Assembly: GCA_965230185.1 (NCBI GenBank)
Contig: OZ245995.1
Location: forward strand, 4,278,001 to 4,342,000
Origin: Motiliproteus sp965230185
GTDB taxonomy: Bacteria > Pseudomonadota > Gammaproteobacteria > Pseudomonadales > Balneatricaceae
Direction: 5' to 3'
Length of the DNA stretch: 64,000 bases
The position numbers and the translations under genes were made by a program. The notes beneath the pieces were generated by a model. It did no database searches. It had not been told where the DNA came from and saw only the letters and a program-made list of their open reading frames with translations. This document shows, in pieces, positions 24,633-34,600 of this stretch (positions within the stretch are counted from its first letter, which is position 1; every line of letters starts with the position of its first letter).

Positions 24633-25181
24633 TTATATCTCTGCCCTGGCCCCGAACAGCCTTGCCAGGGTTTTATCTCTGATAATAAATTGATGCTTAA
24701 ATACGCCGGTCAGATGCAGACTCAATCCGAAGATGAACGATGCAATACCTGCCATATAGAGCAGCTGAAGAAATTCCGTGGCCTCCCGACCGGGACTGAC
24801 AACATCTGCCAGCCGCAGGCTCATAAAGTAAAACCCCTGACCTGATGCCGATAACAGCATCCAAAGTAACAACGGAAGAATGACACCGGCCAGTAATAAC
24901 CCGACAGCCACACACCTGCTGACCAGCACTGCTACAGGAGCAATACCACTCAGGGGAACAGGATGAAAGCACCTGATCCGCCAGTAAATCCTGAACACTG
25001 AAAGTATGAATACCAGCGAAGCGATCGTAGTCAGTACCCTGAGCTTTTCTGTCTGAACATTTTCTGAGAAGCCGATATAAGCCACACTCAGCAGCACAAA
25101 ACCAGGCATCAGCAGGGCACCGATCCAGTGATTGAATATCGTTACTATGCCGTAACTGAGACCTGTATCTCTGATTTTCAT
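24633..25181 (-). CDS. Cytochrome b561 family protein, probably single-haem
   Basis: 182 residues, four membrane segments, ending in the family motif LHLTGVFKHQFIIRDKTLARLF. By alignment to E. coli CybB by eye, H18 (FNHWIG) and H156 (SLHLTG) match the ligand pair of one haem. The other pair is replaced: Thr in LRVLTTIASLVFILS where CybB has His, and Thr in EATEFLQLLY where CybB has WHE. The protein therefore probably keeps only one haem b. Convergent with the flavin monooxygenase gene; its redox partner is unknown. Confidence 0.85.
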   Translation of the reverse strand: MKIRDTGLSYGIVTIFNHWIGALLMPGFVLLSVAYIGFSENVQTEKLRVLTTIASLVFILSVFRIYWRIRCFHPVPLSGIAPVAVLVSRCVAVGLLLAGVILPLLLWMLLSASGQGFYFMSLRLADVVSPGREATEFLQLLYMAGIASFIFGLSLHLTGVFKHQFIIRDKTLARLFGARAEI

Positions 25182-25355
25182 AGCTGACTCCTGAGGTTAT
25201 TCACGATACCGGTTCAGTCAGTATGATCAGTTTTTAAACCAACGAAAAGCCACTATTTTTTGATAGCTTTTATCATTATTAAAGATAGCAAGACGGCTCT
25301 CCCCCCTCAGGGAATCGACCCTGCAGAAGCCTGAGCAGGCGGACAGCAGGCGCAA

Positions 25356-26228
25356 TCAGACTGCCAGAGCGCTTTCAGCCTGCTTGAACCGATCCAGAAA
25401 CGCATCAAGCGCCCCATTCCCCGGGCAACGCTTATTGGTTATCGCAACGGTATCCATAAACCGGTCACCCGAAGGTAGATCATATACCCTGAGGTGCTTT
25501 CGATGCAGACAGTTTTCAACAACGGATCTGGGCAGAATGGTGACACCGATACCGGACGCTACACAGCCAAGAATTCCATCCAGGGTGCCAAGCTCAATAA
25601 TCTCATTTGGCCCGAGCCCGGCCCTCTTCATCCAGCTCTCCGTATATAACCGATAAGAGCAGCCATGCCTGAAAACGATGATGGGGGATGACCCCACCTC
25701 CTCATAGCCCGGGCAGTGTGCGGGGGTTGCCAGAACCATCTCTTCGGTGAAGGCGATTCGACTATCAATGTCCTTATGTCTGTAAAAGCCACCGATAAAG
25801 GCCACATCCAGCCGATTACCGAGCAATGCTTTGACCAGCTCCTCCGTGGGAGCCGATTTCAGCGAGATCCTGACTTCGGGATAGCTCTGTCGAAAGTCGG
25901 AAATATACGCCGGCAGACGCGCCGCCAGCGACGACTCCATACTCCCGATCCGGAGAGCACTCACCCGGGTCGAAAAGTTCACAACCGAGTCTCTGGCCAT
26001 AGAGGCCTGATCGACGACAGCCCTGGCGTGCTCCAGGAACACCTCACCCGCGGCCGTCAGTGTCATGCCGTTCCGGCTTCTCTGGAACAGTTGCACCCCC
26101 AGCTCGTCTTCCAGCGCTTTGATACGGCTGGTGACATTGGACTGAACACAGTGCAGTTTTTTTGAAGCATGCAGAATCGTGCCGACCTCTGCCACGACAA
26201 GAAAGGTTGTCAGAGATTTCAGCTCCAT
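25356..26228 (-). CDS. LysR family transcriptional regulator
   Basis: 290 residues: winged helix at 1-60 (MELKSLTTFLVVAEVGTILHASKKL; SNVTSRIKALEDELGVQLFQRS) and a ligand-binding domain at about 88-285. It is divergent from the first nitronate monooxygenase gene at 26330, 101 bases apart, and probably regulates it. It is a different branch from the LysR at 21213. Confidence 0.92.
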   Translation of the reverse strand: MELKSLTTFLVVAEVGTILHASKKLHCVQSNVTSRIKALEDELGVQLFQRSRNGMTLTAAGEVFLEHARAVVDQASMARDSVVNFSTRVSALRIGSMESSLAARLPAYISDFRQSYPEVRISLKSAPTEELVKALLGNRLDVAFIGGFYRHKDIDSRIAFTEEMVLATPAHCPGYEEVGSSPIIVFRHGCSYRLYTESWMKRAGLGPNEIIELGTLDGILGCVASGIGVTILPRSVVENCLHRKHLRVYDLPSGDRFMDTVAITNKRCPGNGALDAFLDRFKQAESALAV

Positions 26229-26329
26229 ACTTTTTATCTCATTTGAAGAAAGTAGATATCATTTATCATCGCTATACAAGATAGTCAATTATTGTTTTCA
26301 TTGACGCATCAGTTCCCGGGAGGCGGCTT

Positions 26330-27307
26330 ATGATTCATCTGTCAGAAAACAACGGAGTCAGACCGACCCCTTCCATGGCAGCAGGACAAGCGCCTGCGCT
26401 GATCGGCAATAAAGCGGCAGACCGGTGCGGCATACGGCTGCCCGTTTTCCAGGCGGCAATGGCAGGGCTGGCGGGTCCTGCGCTTGTTTCCGCAGTCTCG
26501 GAGTCCGGTGGGCTGGGTCATCTGGGAGCTTTACGTATTCCCCCGAAAACCCTGAGAAACTGGATTGCGGAAACCCGGGACCTCACGGACAAGCCTTTTG
26601 GTGTGAACCTGGTTCCGCAATACGGGGGGCCGGAGGTCTTTGAAGCCTCCCTTAAGGTTGTGCTTGAAACCAGGCCGGAGGTGCTCTCCCTGTTCTATGG
26701 CGACTTCCGGGACGTTATCCCCAGAGCCAGAGAGGCGGGCATTACGACCATGGTGCAGGTGGGATCAGTGGCCGAAGCTGAAAAAGCGATTGCAGATGGA
26801 GCCGACCTTCTGGTCGCGCAGGGAGTGGAAGCCGGAGGACATATCAGAGGGCGCATCAGCTTAATGGCCCTGCTTCCGGCAATTGCAGATATCGCTGGCG
26901 ACGTTCCGGTAATCGCCGCCGGCTCCATTCATGACGAGAGAGGCGTCAGGGCCGCCAGGTGCCTGGGCGCAGAAGGCGTCTGGTGCGGCACCGCGTTTCT
27001 GGCCGCCGACGAGTGTAATGCCAGCAGCGCATATAAGCGAAAGCTCATTGAAGCCGGTACCGATGGTACCGAATTCAGAACCGGTTACTCCTATGGCTGG
27101 AGATATGGCACCCCCCATCGGGTTATTCCGGCGAAAGGCAGATGGAATCTTTTGCGCTGGATGAGTGGCGGCTTAAGAAAGGAGGATGCCCCGGAAATGG
27201 CTGAAAAACTCAGTTTGTATGCGGGTCAGGGCGTTGGACTGGTGAAATCGACCACTTCTGCCGGCAACGTTGTCGAGACCCTGGCAAAAGGCTTTTATCA
27301 CCGATAG
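26330..27307 (+). CDS. Nitronate monooxygenase family protein (first copy)
   Basis: 325 residues, FMN-dependent TIM-barrel of the 2-nitropropane dioxygenase/nitronate monooxygenase family, which oxidises alkyl nitronates to carbonyl compounds and nitrite. Visible motifs: LPVFQAAMAGLAGPALVSAVSESGGLGHLGA at the start, the active-site loop VAQGVEAGGHIRGR with the conserved His, and PVIAAGSIHDERGVRAARCLGAEGVWCGTAFL for the FMN phosphate. GGGAGG precedes the ATG. Divergent from a LysR gene; followed by a second copy. Confidence 0.9.
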   Translation: MIHLSENNGVRPTPSMAAGQAPALIGNKAADRCGIRLPVFQAAMAGLAGPALVSAVSESGGLGHLGALRIPPKTLRNWIAETRDLTDKPFGVNLVPQYGGPEVFEASLKVVLETRPEVLSLFYGDFRDVIPRAREAGITTMVQVGSVAEAEKAIADGADLLVAQGVEAGGHIRGRISLMALLPAIADIAGDVPVIAAGSIHDERGVRAARCLGAEGVWCGTAFLAADECNASSAYKRKLIEAGTDGTEFRTGYSYGWRYGTPHRVIPAKGRWNLLRWMSGGLRKEDAPEMAEKLSLYAGQGVGLVKSTTSAGNVVETLAKGFYHR

Positions 27308-27463
27308 CCAGCTGATGATTTCCTTTCCACCGGTGGCGTTGCCGTTTGCTGAACCAGCCGGGAGCCCGGACGGCCCGATCATTGAAAACTACAGTTTCGG
27401 CGTGGAACCTGAAAGTACTGATTTATGTAACAGGCTTAAGTCCTCAACAACAGGCCAACAATT

Positions 27464-28501
27464 ATGACGCTTCAAAAATTGCTCGGTATTGAACTCCCTA
27501 TAATTCAGGCACCTATGGCCGGAGCACAGGATAGTGCACTGACGATTGCGGTATCCGATGCGGGCGGGCTGGGCTCCTTGCCCTGTGCCATGCTCGATAC
27601 CGACACCCTTCGCAACGAACTCAGAACCATACAGTCACAGACCGCAAAACCCTTTAACCTGAACTTCTTTGCCCACAGGCCTCCGAAACAGAATGAATCC
27701 GAATTGCAGGCATGGCGTGAAAGACTGGACGGCTATTACACTGAACTGGACATCGATCCGGACGCAGCGTCTTCAGCTCCGGCCAGAATGCCGTTCAATC
27801 AGCAATCAGCCGACATCGTTCGCGAGTTTAAGCCCGCGGTTGTGAGCTTTCATTTTGGTTTGCCCTCTCCGGAGCTGCTGGATGTTGTCCGCTCCAGCGG
27901 CGCGAAGATAATCTCTTCCGCCACAACAGTACAGGAAGCGGTCTGGCTGGAAGAACATGGAGTGGACGCTGTCATTGCACAGGGCACAGAGGCCGGCGGC
28001 CATCGGGGAATGTTTCTTACCAGGGATCTGAATACCCAGATGGGAACCTTTGCGCTGCTGCCGCAGGTAATCAATGCCGTCAGAGTCCCCGTCATCGCCG
28101 CAGGAGGCATAGCAGATGCCCGGGGCGTTAAAGCAGCGATCGCCATGGGGGCATCGGCTGTTCAGGTCGGTACGGCTTATATGCTGTGTCCGGAGGCCAG
28201 CACCAGCGAAATTCACCGTGCCGCGCTGAAAAGCGACGACGCGCAAATCACGGCGTTAACCAACGTTTATTCAGGACGTCCTGCCCGAGGTATTGTGAAT
28301 CGGCTGATCCGAGAACAGGGGCCGATAAGCGATTACGCACCGGCGTTTCCACAGGCGACAGCCGCCGTTGCCCCCTTGCGCACGAAAGCCGAAAATCTGG
28401 GAAGCGGTGACTTTTCACCTTTATGGGCAGGTCAGAATACCTCCGGATGTAAGGAGCTCCCGGCCGCTTTGCTTACCCGTCAGTTAGCAGGTTGCCTGTA
28501 A
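27464..28501 (+). CDS. Nitronate monooxygenase family protein (second copy)
   Basis: 345 residues, paralogous to the gene before it but clearly diverged: LPIIQAPMAGAQDSALTIAVSDAGGLGSLPCAML, active-site loop IAQGTEAGGHRGMF with the conserved His, and VIAAGGIADARGVKAAIAMGASAVQVGTAYMLCPEA for FMN binding. It has a longer insertion after the first beta strands (about 70-105). A 156-base gap separates it from the first copy. The two may act on different nitronates; related family members act on other flavin substrates. Confidence 0.9.
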   Translation: MTLQKLLGIELPIIQAPMAGAQDSALTIAVSDAGGLGSLPCAMLDTDTLRNELRTIQSQTAKPFNLNFFAHRPPKQNESELQAWRERLDGYYTELDIDPDAASSAPARMPFNQQSADIVREFKPAVVSFHFGLPSPELLDVVRSSGAKIISSATTVQEAVWLEEHGVDAVIAQGTEAGGHRGMFLTRDLNTQMGTFALLPQVINAVRVPVIAAGGIADARGVKAAIAMGASAVQVGTAYMLCPEASTSEIHRAALKSDDAQITALTNVYSGRPARGIVNRLIREQGPISDYAPAFPQATAAVAPLRTKAENLGSGDFSPLWAGQNTSGCKELPAALLTRQLAGCL

Positions 28502-28813
28502 GCCTCTGTGGCCTGCCATGTACCAGCTGCTGATATCTCCAGAGCCCCGGACGAAGGACAGGGAAGAGGTCGATGGGCGTCATCGGCTCTTCCTGAGTAC
28601 ACAGCCCCCGATAACTGCCTGGGGGTCAGCCCACACCATTCTTTCTCTCACAGAAAACCTGCTGAGATCTGCGATCGCCAGGCTCACTACGGAGTGGCCT
28701 GGCGGGTCTGTCCGGGAGGCAGCCCCTCCCCTGCGGCATCTCCCGGAACAGCAAGTCCCTTGTGTCTGATGCAATGACCAATTCGGACAACTGGCGTGGG
28801 CTTTATCTGCTTC
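28502..28813. other. Intergenic stretch between convergent genes
   Basis: 312 bases between the second nitronate monooxygenase (+) and the GST gene (-). Short frames here have no family signature; no hairpin with a T-run was seen. Confidence 0.4.
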
Positions 28814-29473
28814 TTAACAACGCTCTCCGCTCCCGAGATAAGTGCTATCGGACAGATAGAAATCCTTAAAGGCGGCCTCGAAGTCCTCTGCCACGGATTT
28901 CTCTGCAATCCCCGTTGCAGACAATGCGGCCTGCCAGGCCTTCACTTTCGGATAGCCTTCCAGAAAATCGTACCCGGTGTTCTGTTCGATAATCCCGGCA
29001 CGATGCAGCAGCGGCAACCAGGCCATATCGACATTACCCGGGGTTTCACCGTTGAAATAGGGCCCATTCCCCAGTTTCTTTTCGACTTTCGCAAACGCTT
29101 TGCCCAGCTTTTCGCTTCTTTCCGCCAGGGTCTCTCTGTCCGCACTTCTCATGGCACTACACTGAACCAGATAGTGTTTGGTGGCCTGGTAGCTCCAGGC
29201 GCGATTGATCGCCAGTTGCTCGGGGGTAACCCTGACCTCAAGGGGCGCGGTTACGTCATCCAGATATTCGGCAATGGCATCAGATTCAAAGAGCGGAATA
29301 CCGGCTTCTGTTATCAGCACGGGAACCTGGCCGGTGGGTGAAATATCGAGAAACCACTGCGGCTTTTCCTTCAGATTGATGTACTCCACTTCATAGGGAG
29401 TGCCCTTTGCCTCCAGCAGAGCAGTAATACGCTGGACAAACGGGCAGATTTTAAAACTTACGATTCTGATCAT
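28814..29473 (-). CDS. Glutathione S-transferase family protein
   Basis: 219 residues from ATG 29473, behind AGAGGAA; an in-frame start at 29563 adds thirty residues without the fold. The N-terminal thioredoxin-like domain (1-78) has Cys at position 10 in KICPFVQR, as in omega/DHAR- or beta-type GSTs, the cis-Pro in GQVPVL and FESDAIAEYL. The C-terminal helical domain follows (about 88-219). It probably conjugates or reduces substrates with glutathione; it lies next to the nitronate/flavin enzyme cluster but on the other strand. Confidence 0.88.
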   Translation of the reverse strand: MIRIVSFKICPFVQRITALLEAKGTPYEVEYINLKEKPQWFLDISPTGQVPVLITEAGIPLFESDAIAEYLDDVTAPLEVRVTPEQLAINRAWSYQATKHYLVQCSAMRSADRETLAERSEKLGKAFAKVEKKLGNGPYFNGETPGNVDMAWLPLLHRAGIIEQNTGYDFLEGYPKVKAWQAALSATGIAEKSVAEDFEAAFKDFYLSDSTYLGSGERC

Positions 29474-29843
29474 CGGGATTCCTCTGTCTGGATCTGTTTC
29501 CCAATAAGACGCAGGGCTGAGGAAAAAGACGACCCTGTTACTGAATTCTGTTAACCGGAGCATCCGGGAACAAGCCTATCGCGCTTCTGAAATTCAACGC
29601 GAATAAAGATCAGGGCCACGATTACAGAGTAGATTTTTTCCGCAGAGGGCCGGGATAACTGCCGGAGAAAGCACCGGATTGTCAGCATCCCGGCAGCAGA
29701 TAATGTTCTTTCTCCCCTGCCCGGGCATATCGCGGCTACCAATGCGATTTCAGCGAGATGTGCACTGATTCTGATGGCGGAAAAACTCCGCAGGCAGTCG
29801 AGCAGGGAAGACCGACTACCGGCCAGCGGGGTTGTTAAGACAG
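29474..29843. other. Intergenic stretch without recognised content
   Basis: 370 bases between two minus-strand genes. No frame with family character and no strong hairpin was found. Confidence 0.4.
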
Positions 29844-30890
29844 TTAAGACAGCTGATTCAGCTGATCGAGGTAAGGCTGAATACTGCCGATATTGGCTGC
29901 CACCCACCGGGGGTCGTAGTAGGAGTCCAGGTAACGCTCGCCGCTGTCACACATCAGCGTCACCACCGAGCCGATTTGATTGTCGCGCCTCATCTGTTCG
30001 GCAACCTGCAGCGCGCCCCAGAGGTTGGTGCCGGTGGAAGCGCCGGCTTTACGTCCGATCAGTCGTTCCAGCCACAATATCGTTGCCACGCTGGCGCCAT
30101 CAGGCACCTGCAGCATCTGATCGATAACGTCCGGCTGAAACGAATGCTCTACTTTCGGTCGGCCGATGCCTTCGATGCGGCTGGACCTGGCGGATGTCAG
30201 GCTGCGATCTCCACTCATATAGCTGTCAAAAAAAACAGAGTTTTCCGGGTCGACCACCAGCAGTTTCGTGTCATAACCCTTGTAGCGGATATAGCGACCG
30301 AGAGTTGCCGAGGTGCCTCCGGTACCGGCGCTCATCACGACGGTACCGGGCACAGGAGAGGGCTCACGCTCCATCTGTCTGAAGATACTCTCGGCAATGT
30401 TGTTATTGCCCCGCCAGTCGGTGGCCCGTTCGGCGTAAGTGAACTGATCCATAAAATAACCGCCGATGGATTTTGCCAGCTCGACCGACGCATTGTGCAT
30501 CTGCGGTGCGGCATCGACAAAATGACACTGCCCGCCATAGAGCTCGATCTGGCGGATTTTGCTCCGGGCTGTGCTCCTGGGCATGACAGCGATAAACGGC
30601 ACACCGATCATCCGAGCGAAATAAGCTTCCGACACTGCCGTACTGCCGGAGGAGGCTTCGACAACAGTGGTACCTGCCGTTATTTTGCCGTTGCAGAGTG
30701 CATACAGGAACAGTGAGCGAGCCAGTCTGTGCTTCAGGCTGCCGGTCGGATGTGTGCTCTCATCCTTCAGGTAAAGATCGATCCCCGGCAACTTCGGCAC
30801 GTCCAGCCTGATCAGATGAGTGTCTGCAGAACGATGATAGTCTGCTTCGATTTTCCTGATTGATTCTCTGACCCAGGATTTCATTTTCAC
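29844..30890 (-). CDS. PLP-dependent cysteine synthase/desulfhydrase (Cds1-like)
   Basis: 348 residues of the fold-type II PLP family. The PLP Lys is K53 in PTGSLKHRLA; the substrate-binding loop is ASSGSTA; the phosphate cup is SAGTGGTSAT. The overall sequence resembles the Cds1 type of L-cysteine desulfhydrase (releasing H2S, pyruvate and ammonia) more than CysK/CysM. It is divergent from an Lrp-family gene of the DecR type, known elsewhere to switch on cysteine detoxification, which supports desulfhydrase as the role. Cytosolic. Cysteine synthase activity cannot be excluded. Confidence 0.85.
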   Translation of the reverse strand: MKMKSWVRESIRKIEADYHRSADTHLIRLDVPKLPGIDLYLKDESTHPTGSLKHRLARSLFLYALCNGKITAGTTVVEASSGSTAVSEAYFARMIGVPFIAVMPRSTARSKIRQIELYGGQCHFVDAAPQMHNASVELAKSIGGYFMDQFTYAERATDWRGNNNIAESIFRQMEREPSPVPGTVVMSAGTGGTSATLGRYIRYKGYDTKLLVVDPENSVFFDSYMSGDRSLTSARSSRIEGIGRPKVEHSFQPDVIDQMLQVPDGASVATILWLERLIGRKAGASTGTNLWGALQVAEQMRRDNQIGSVVTLMCDSGERYLDSYYDPRWVAANIGSIQPYLDQLNQLS

Positions 30891-31105
30891 TTCACCCTTT
30901 TCTGTTGTTCAGCGGCATACACGCGTTTCCTCCCGCCTGTCGGTCAGCATCGGTTCGGCGCTGGCCCCGGTAACGGGAAATGGAAACGGCTCCATAGGAT
31001 TTATTGTATGCGGCAAGGCCGGGAAAGACTTTGTTAATATCGGGCTAAACCGGCATCATTGCAGAAAAACATTCCCCATAAACCTAAATAGGAGAAAATT
31101 ATTCC

Positions 31106-31564
31106 ATGGACTCGACAGATCTCAAAATACTTGATCTCCTGCAGCAGGACTCTACCCTGTCACTGAGCGCCGTGGCGGAAAAGGTCAACCTGTCCTCCAC
31201 CCCCTGCTGGAAGCGCATCAAACGGCTTGAAGACGAAGGGATTATCAAAGCGCGGGTTGCCCTGCTGGACAGCTCAAAAGTCCAGCTCGGCGTGTCGGTG
31301 TTCGTCCATATCAAGACGCAACACCATGACAGCGCCTGGCTGGAGAATTTTTCGACAGCAGTCAAAGAGTTTAATGAGGTGGTGGAGTGTTACCGGATGG
31401 CCGGTGAGTGGGACTACCTGCTGCGGGTGGTGGTACAGGATATCGCCTCATTTGATTGTTTCTACAAAAAGCTGGTTAACAGGGTAGGGGGTCTGTCCGA
31501 CGTAACCTCCAGCTTTTCCATGGAAGAGATCAAATACACCACCAGGTTGCCGCTGCTCCGATAA
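31106..31564 (+). CDS. Lrp/AsnC family regulator, DecR-like
   Basis: 152 residues: N-terminal helix-turn-helix (1-60; LDLLQQDSTLSLSAVAEKV, SSTPCWKRIKRLEDEGII) and a C-terminal RAM effector domain (about 65-150; CYRMAGEWDYLLRVVVQDIASFD). The sequence is close to E. coli DecR (YbaO), which senses cysteine. Divergent from the desulfhydrase-like gene, 215 bases apart, so it most likely activates that gene when cysteine is in excess. Confidence 0.88.
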   Translation: MDSTDLKILDLLQQDSTLSLSAVAEKVNLSSTPCWKRIKRLEDEGIIKARVALLDSSKVQLGVSVFVHIKTQHHDSAWLENFSTAVKEFNEVVECYRMAGEWDYLLRVVVQDIASFDCFYKKLVNRVGGLSDVTSSFSMEEIKYTTRLPLLR

Positions 31565-31628
31565 GGCGCCAGCGGCTTTTCAGATCGTTTATTGCCGGCA
31601 TGGGCTGACGGCCACAGCATCCGCCAAC

Positions 31629-34600
31629 TTATCGCCTGTTCAACATCAGTCTGCTTTCAATAACGTCGGCAGGGGCTGGTCTCTCGTAATAGTAACCCTG
31701 TGCATAATCACAACCCAGAGCCAGAAGAGTCTGCTGCTGTTCAGCCGTTTCGACGCCTTCGGCCACGACTTTCAGCGCCAGCCGGTTGCTCATCAGAACG
31801 ATCGCCTCCACCAGTGCATGATCGGTATCCTCACGGGCTATATCGCTGATGAAGGTCTGGTCAATCTTCAGGGTGTCCACCGGTAAATGCTTCAGATAAC
31901 TTAACGATGAATAACCGGTTCCGAAATCATCCAACGACAGGGATATCCTGCTTGCCCTGATGGTGTCCATCCTCTCTCTGATCAGCTGATCGGCTTCCAG
32001 CACCATCGATTCGGTGATTTCCAGCGACAGCTTCTCTGCCGGCAGGCCAGTGGTGCTGAGTATCTCTTCCAGGGTATCAGTGAAGCTCGAATCTCTGAAC
32101 TGAACGCTGGAGACATTCACCGACAGTTGCATCAGGGGCGCGCCTCTTTGCAGCCAGTTCTGCACCTGCTGACAACTCTGGCGTAATACCTGCTCTCCCA
32201 GCTCGACGACCAGCCCGGACTCTTCGGCGACTTCGATAAACTCTCCGGGTGTGATGATGCCCCGCTCAGGATGATGCCAGCGCACCAGCGCTTCTACTCC
32301 CCAGATACCGCCACTGGCCAGGTCAACGATGGGCTGGTAACAGACCTTAATCTGGTCCCGCTTCAGTGCCTGGCGTAGTTCTGCCTCGATGCTCTGACGC
32401 TTCACCAGCTGTCGGTTCATCTCCGTGGTGAAAAAACGATAGCGGTTACGCCCCGCTGTTTTGGCTCGATACATGGCGGTATCCGCATGCTTGAGCAGGG
32501 TTTCAACATCCTCTCCGTCATCGGGATAAAGTGTGATGCCGATACTGCCGGAAACGTAAGCGTCATGGCCGTTAATCCGGAAAGGAGCCTTGAGTTCGTC
32601 CAGCAGCTTACGGGCAATGGTTTTTGCCTGATCAGCCCCCGACAGATCCTGCAACAGGACGGTAAATTCGTCTCCCCCCAGCCTGGCGACGGTATCGTCT
32701 GCCCTGACTGCGCTCTCCAGCCGGTTCGCCGCCTGCTGGAGTAGTTTGTCGCCCAGGTCATGGCCCAGCGTATCATTGACCTCTTTGAAACGGTCCAGAT
32801 CGATAAACATCAGGCATAGTCGGGCCTGGTTGCGGTGAGCGTGAGCCAGGGCCTGATCCAGCCGGTCCCGGAACAGGGTGCGGTTAGCCAGTCCCGTCAG
32901 GGCATCAAAATTCGCCTGTTTCCAGACCTTGAGCTCATCCTGTTTACGACGGGTAATATCGTGCGACAGGGCGACATATTTGCTGACCCGGTTACTCTCA
33001 TCGGTAATGCGGGAGATGGACAGCCACTGAGGATAGATTTCACCGTTTTTACGCCGGTTCCATATCTCCCCCTCCCACAGCCCGGCGTCGATCAGTGCAC
33101 CCCACATATCCTGGTAGAACTGCGCCCCCTGGCGGTCGGACTTAAGCAGGCTGCAGGACTGTCCGATCACCTCTTCCGCACTGTACCCTGTGATGCCGGT
33201 AAAGGCAGGGTTCACGGCCTGAATATTGCCTTCCGCGTCGGTCACCATGATGGCTTCAGTGGCACCATCAAATACGGCGCTGGCCAGGCGGCGACTCTCC
33301 TCAACCGCCATGCGATCTGAAGTATCCCGCGCCAGGGCCAGAATGACATTCTGGTCATAGGGTATGATCCCCATATGGACCTCAACCGGAAACGTGGTTC
33401 CGTCCCTGCGCCGGTGAACAGCTTCAACCATGGCGGAGCTGTGGACGGAGAATCCGGACCAGAGCCCCTGCATCGACGCCCGGGAGGCATCCTCGACGAA
33501 GTCCCAGACACGCAATCCGAGTAATTCTTCACGGTCATAACCCAGACTTTCACAGGCCTGCTGATTGGCATCGATGATGCGCCCATCGAAATCATGGATA
33601 AACATGGCGTCGAAGGCCTGCTCCATAAGCCCCCGGTAACGCTCCTCGCTCTGGCGAACAGCGTCCTCGGCGAGCTTCTGCCGGGTGATGTCCTGCACCA
33701 CGCCACTCAGTTTGATAGCCTGACCGCATTGATCAGTGGTCACCTCGATTCGCTGGCTGACGAATCGTTCCGTGCCGTCCACCAGCAGCCGATTCTGCAA
33801 CAGGAGTGGCTCGCCATCGGTTTGAGGCGAGAGCAGCGCCTGTCTCACCTCCCATTTATCATCAGGAAATACCCGTTCCAGAAAAACCTGCCAGCTCGGC
33901 TCTGTATCCGCTCTGTCCCGACTGAGAATGTTGTAGAGTTCCTCCGACCACCACATCCTGTCGGTATTCAGATCCCATTCCCAGTTTCCCAGCTGCGCTA
34001 TTTTCTGGGCGTTCTTAAGCTGCTGCTGGTTTATACGCAGCCGCTGTTCGGCGTGTTCCAGGGCTCTGTTCTCCTGGTCAAGCTCACTGTTCATCCGGGA
34101 CAGCTGAGCGTACATTTCGTTGTTTTTCCGGTGGGCGGCCTTCAGTTCGGTGACCATATGATTAAAAGCAAACAGCAGGCTGTCCACTTCCTGTATCCGG
34201 GTCCCTTTAATCGGTGCCGGATAGTCGCCCATGCTGAGTGCCCGAGCTGACCGGGACAGCTTTTCCAGAGGAACGAACAGAATGTTTCTGAAATATCTCA
34301 GGAACATGAAAGCGATCACCAGGGCGATAAAAGCCGTCGCAATCTCGGTAGACAGAACCCGGCGAATCAGGCGATTGGCCTGGCTGGTGGGTTCTTCAAC
34401 AACCACCCTCAGTACCTGGCGATAAAGTCTGACCCGCTTTATATAAATGATGGAAGATATCCCCGACAGCCCGGTCCCCTGGTGCTCAAAATCAGGCCCG
34501 ATGCGGGTGTCACGAAGGGACAGACTCGGGTTTCGATGGGCCACGACCCGTCCGCTGTCGTTAACGATATAGGCCTCTCTTCCTCCCTTCTGGCCGATCA

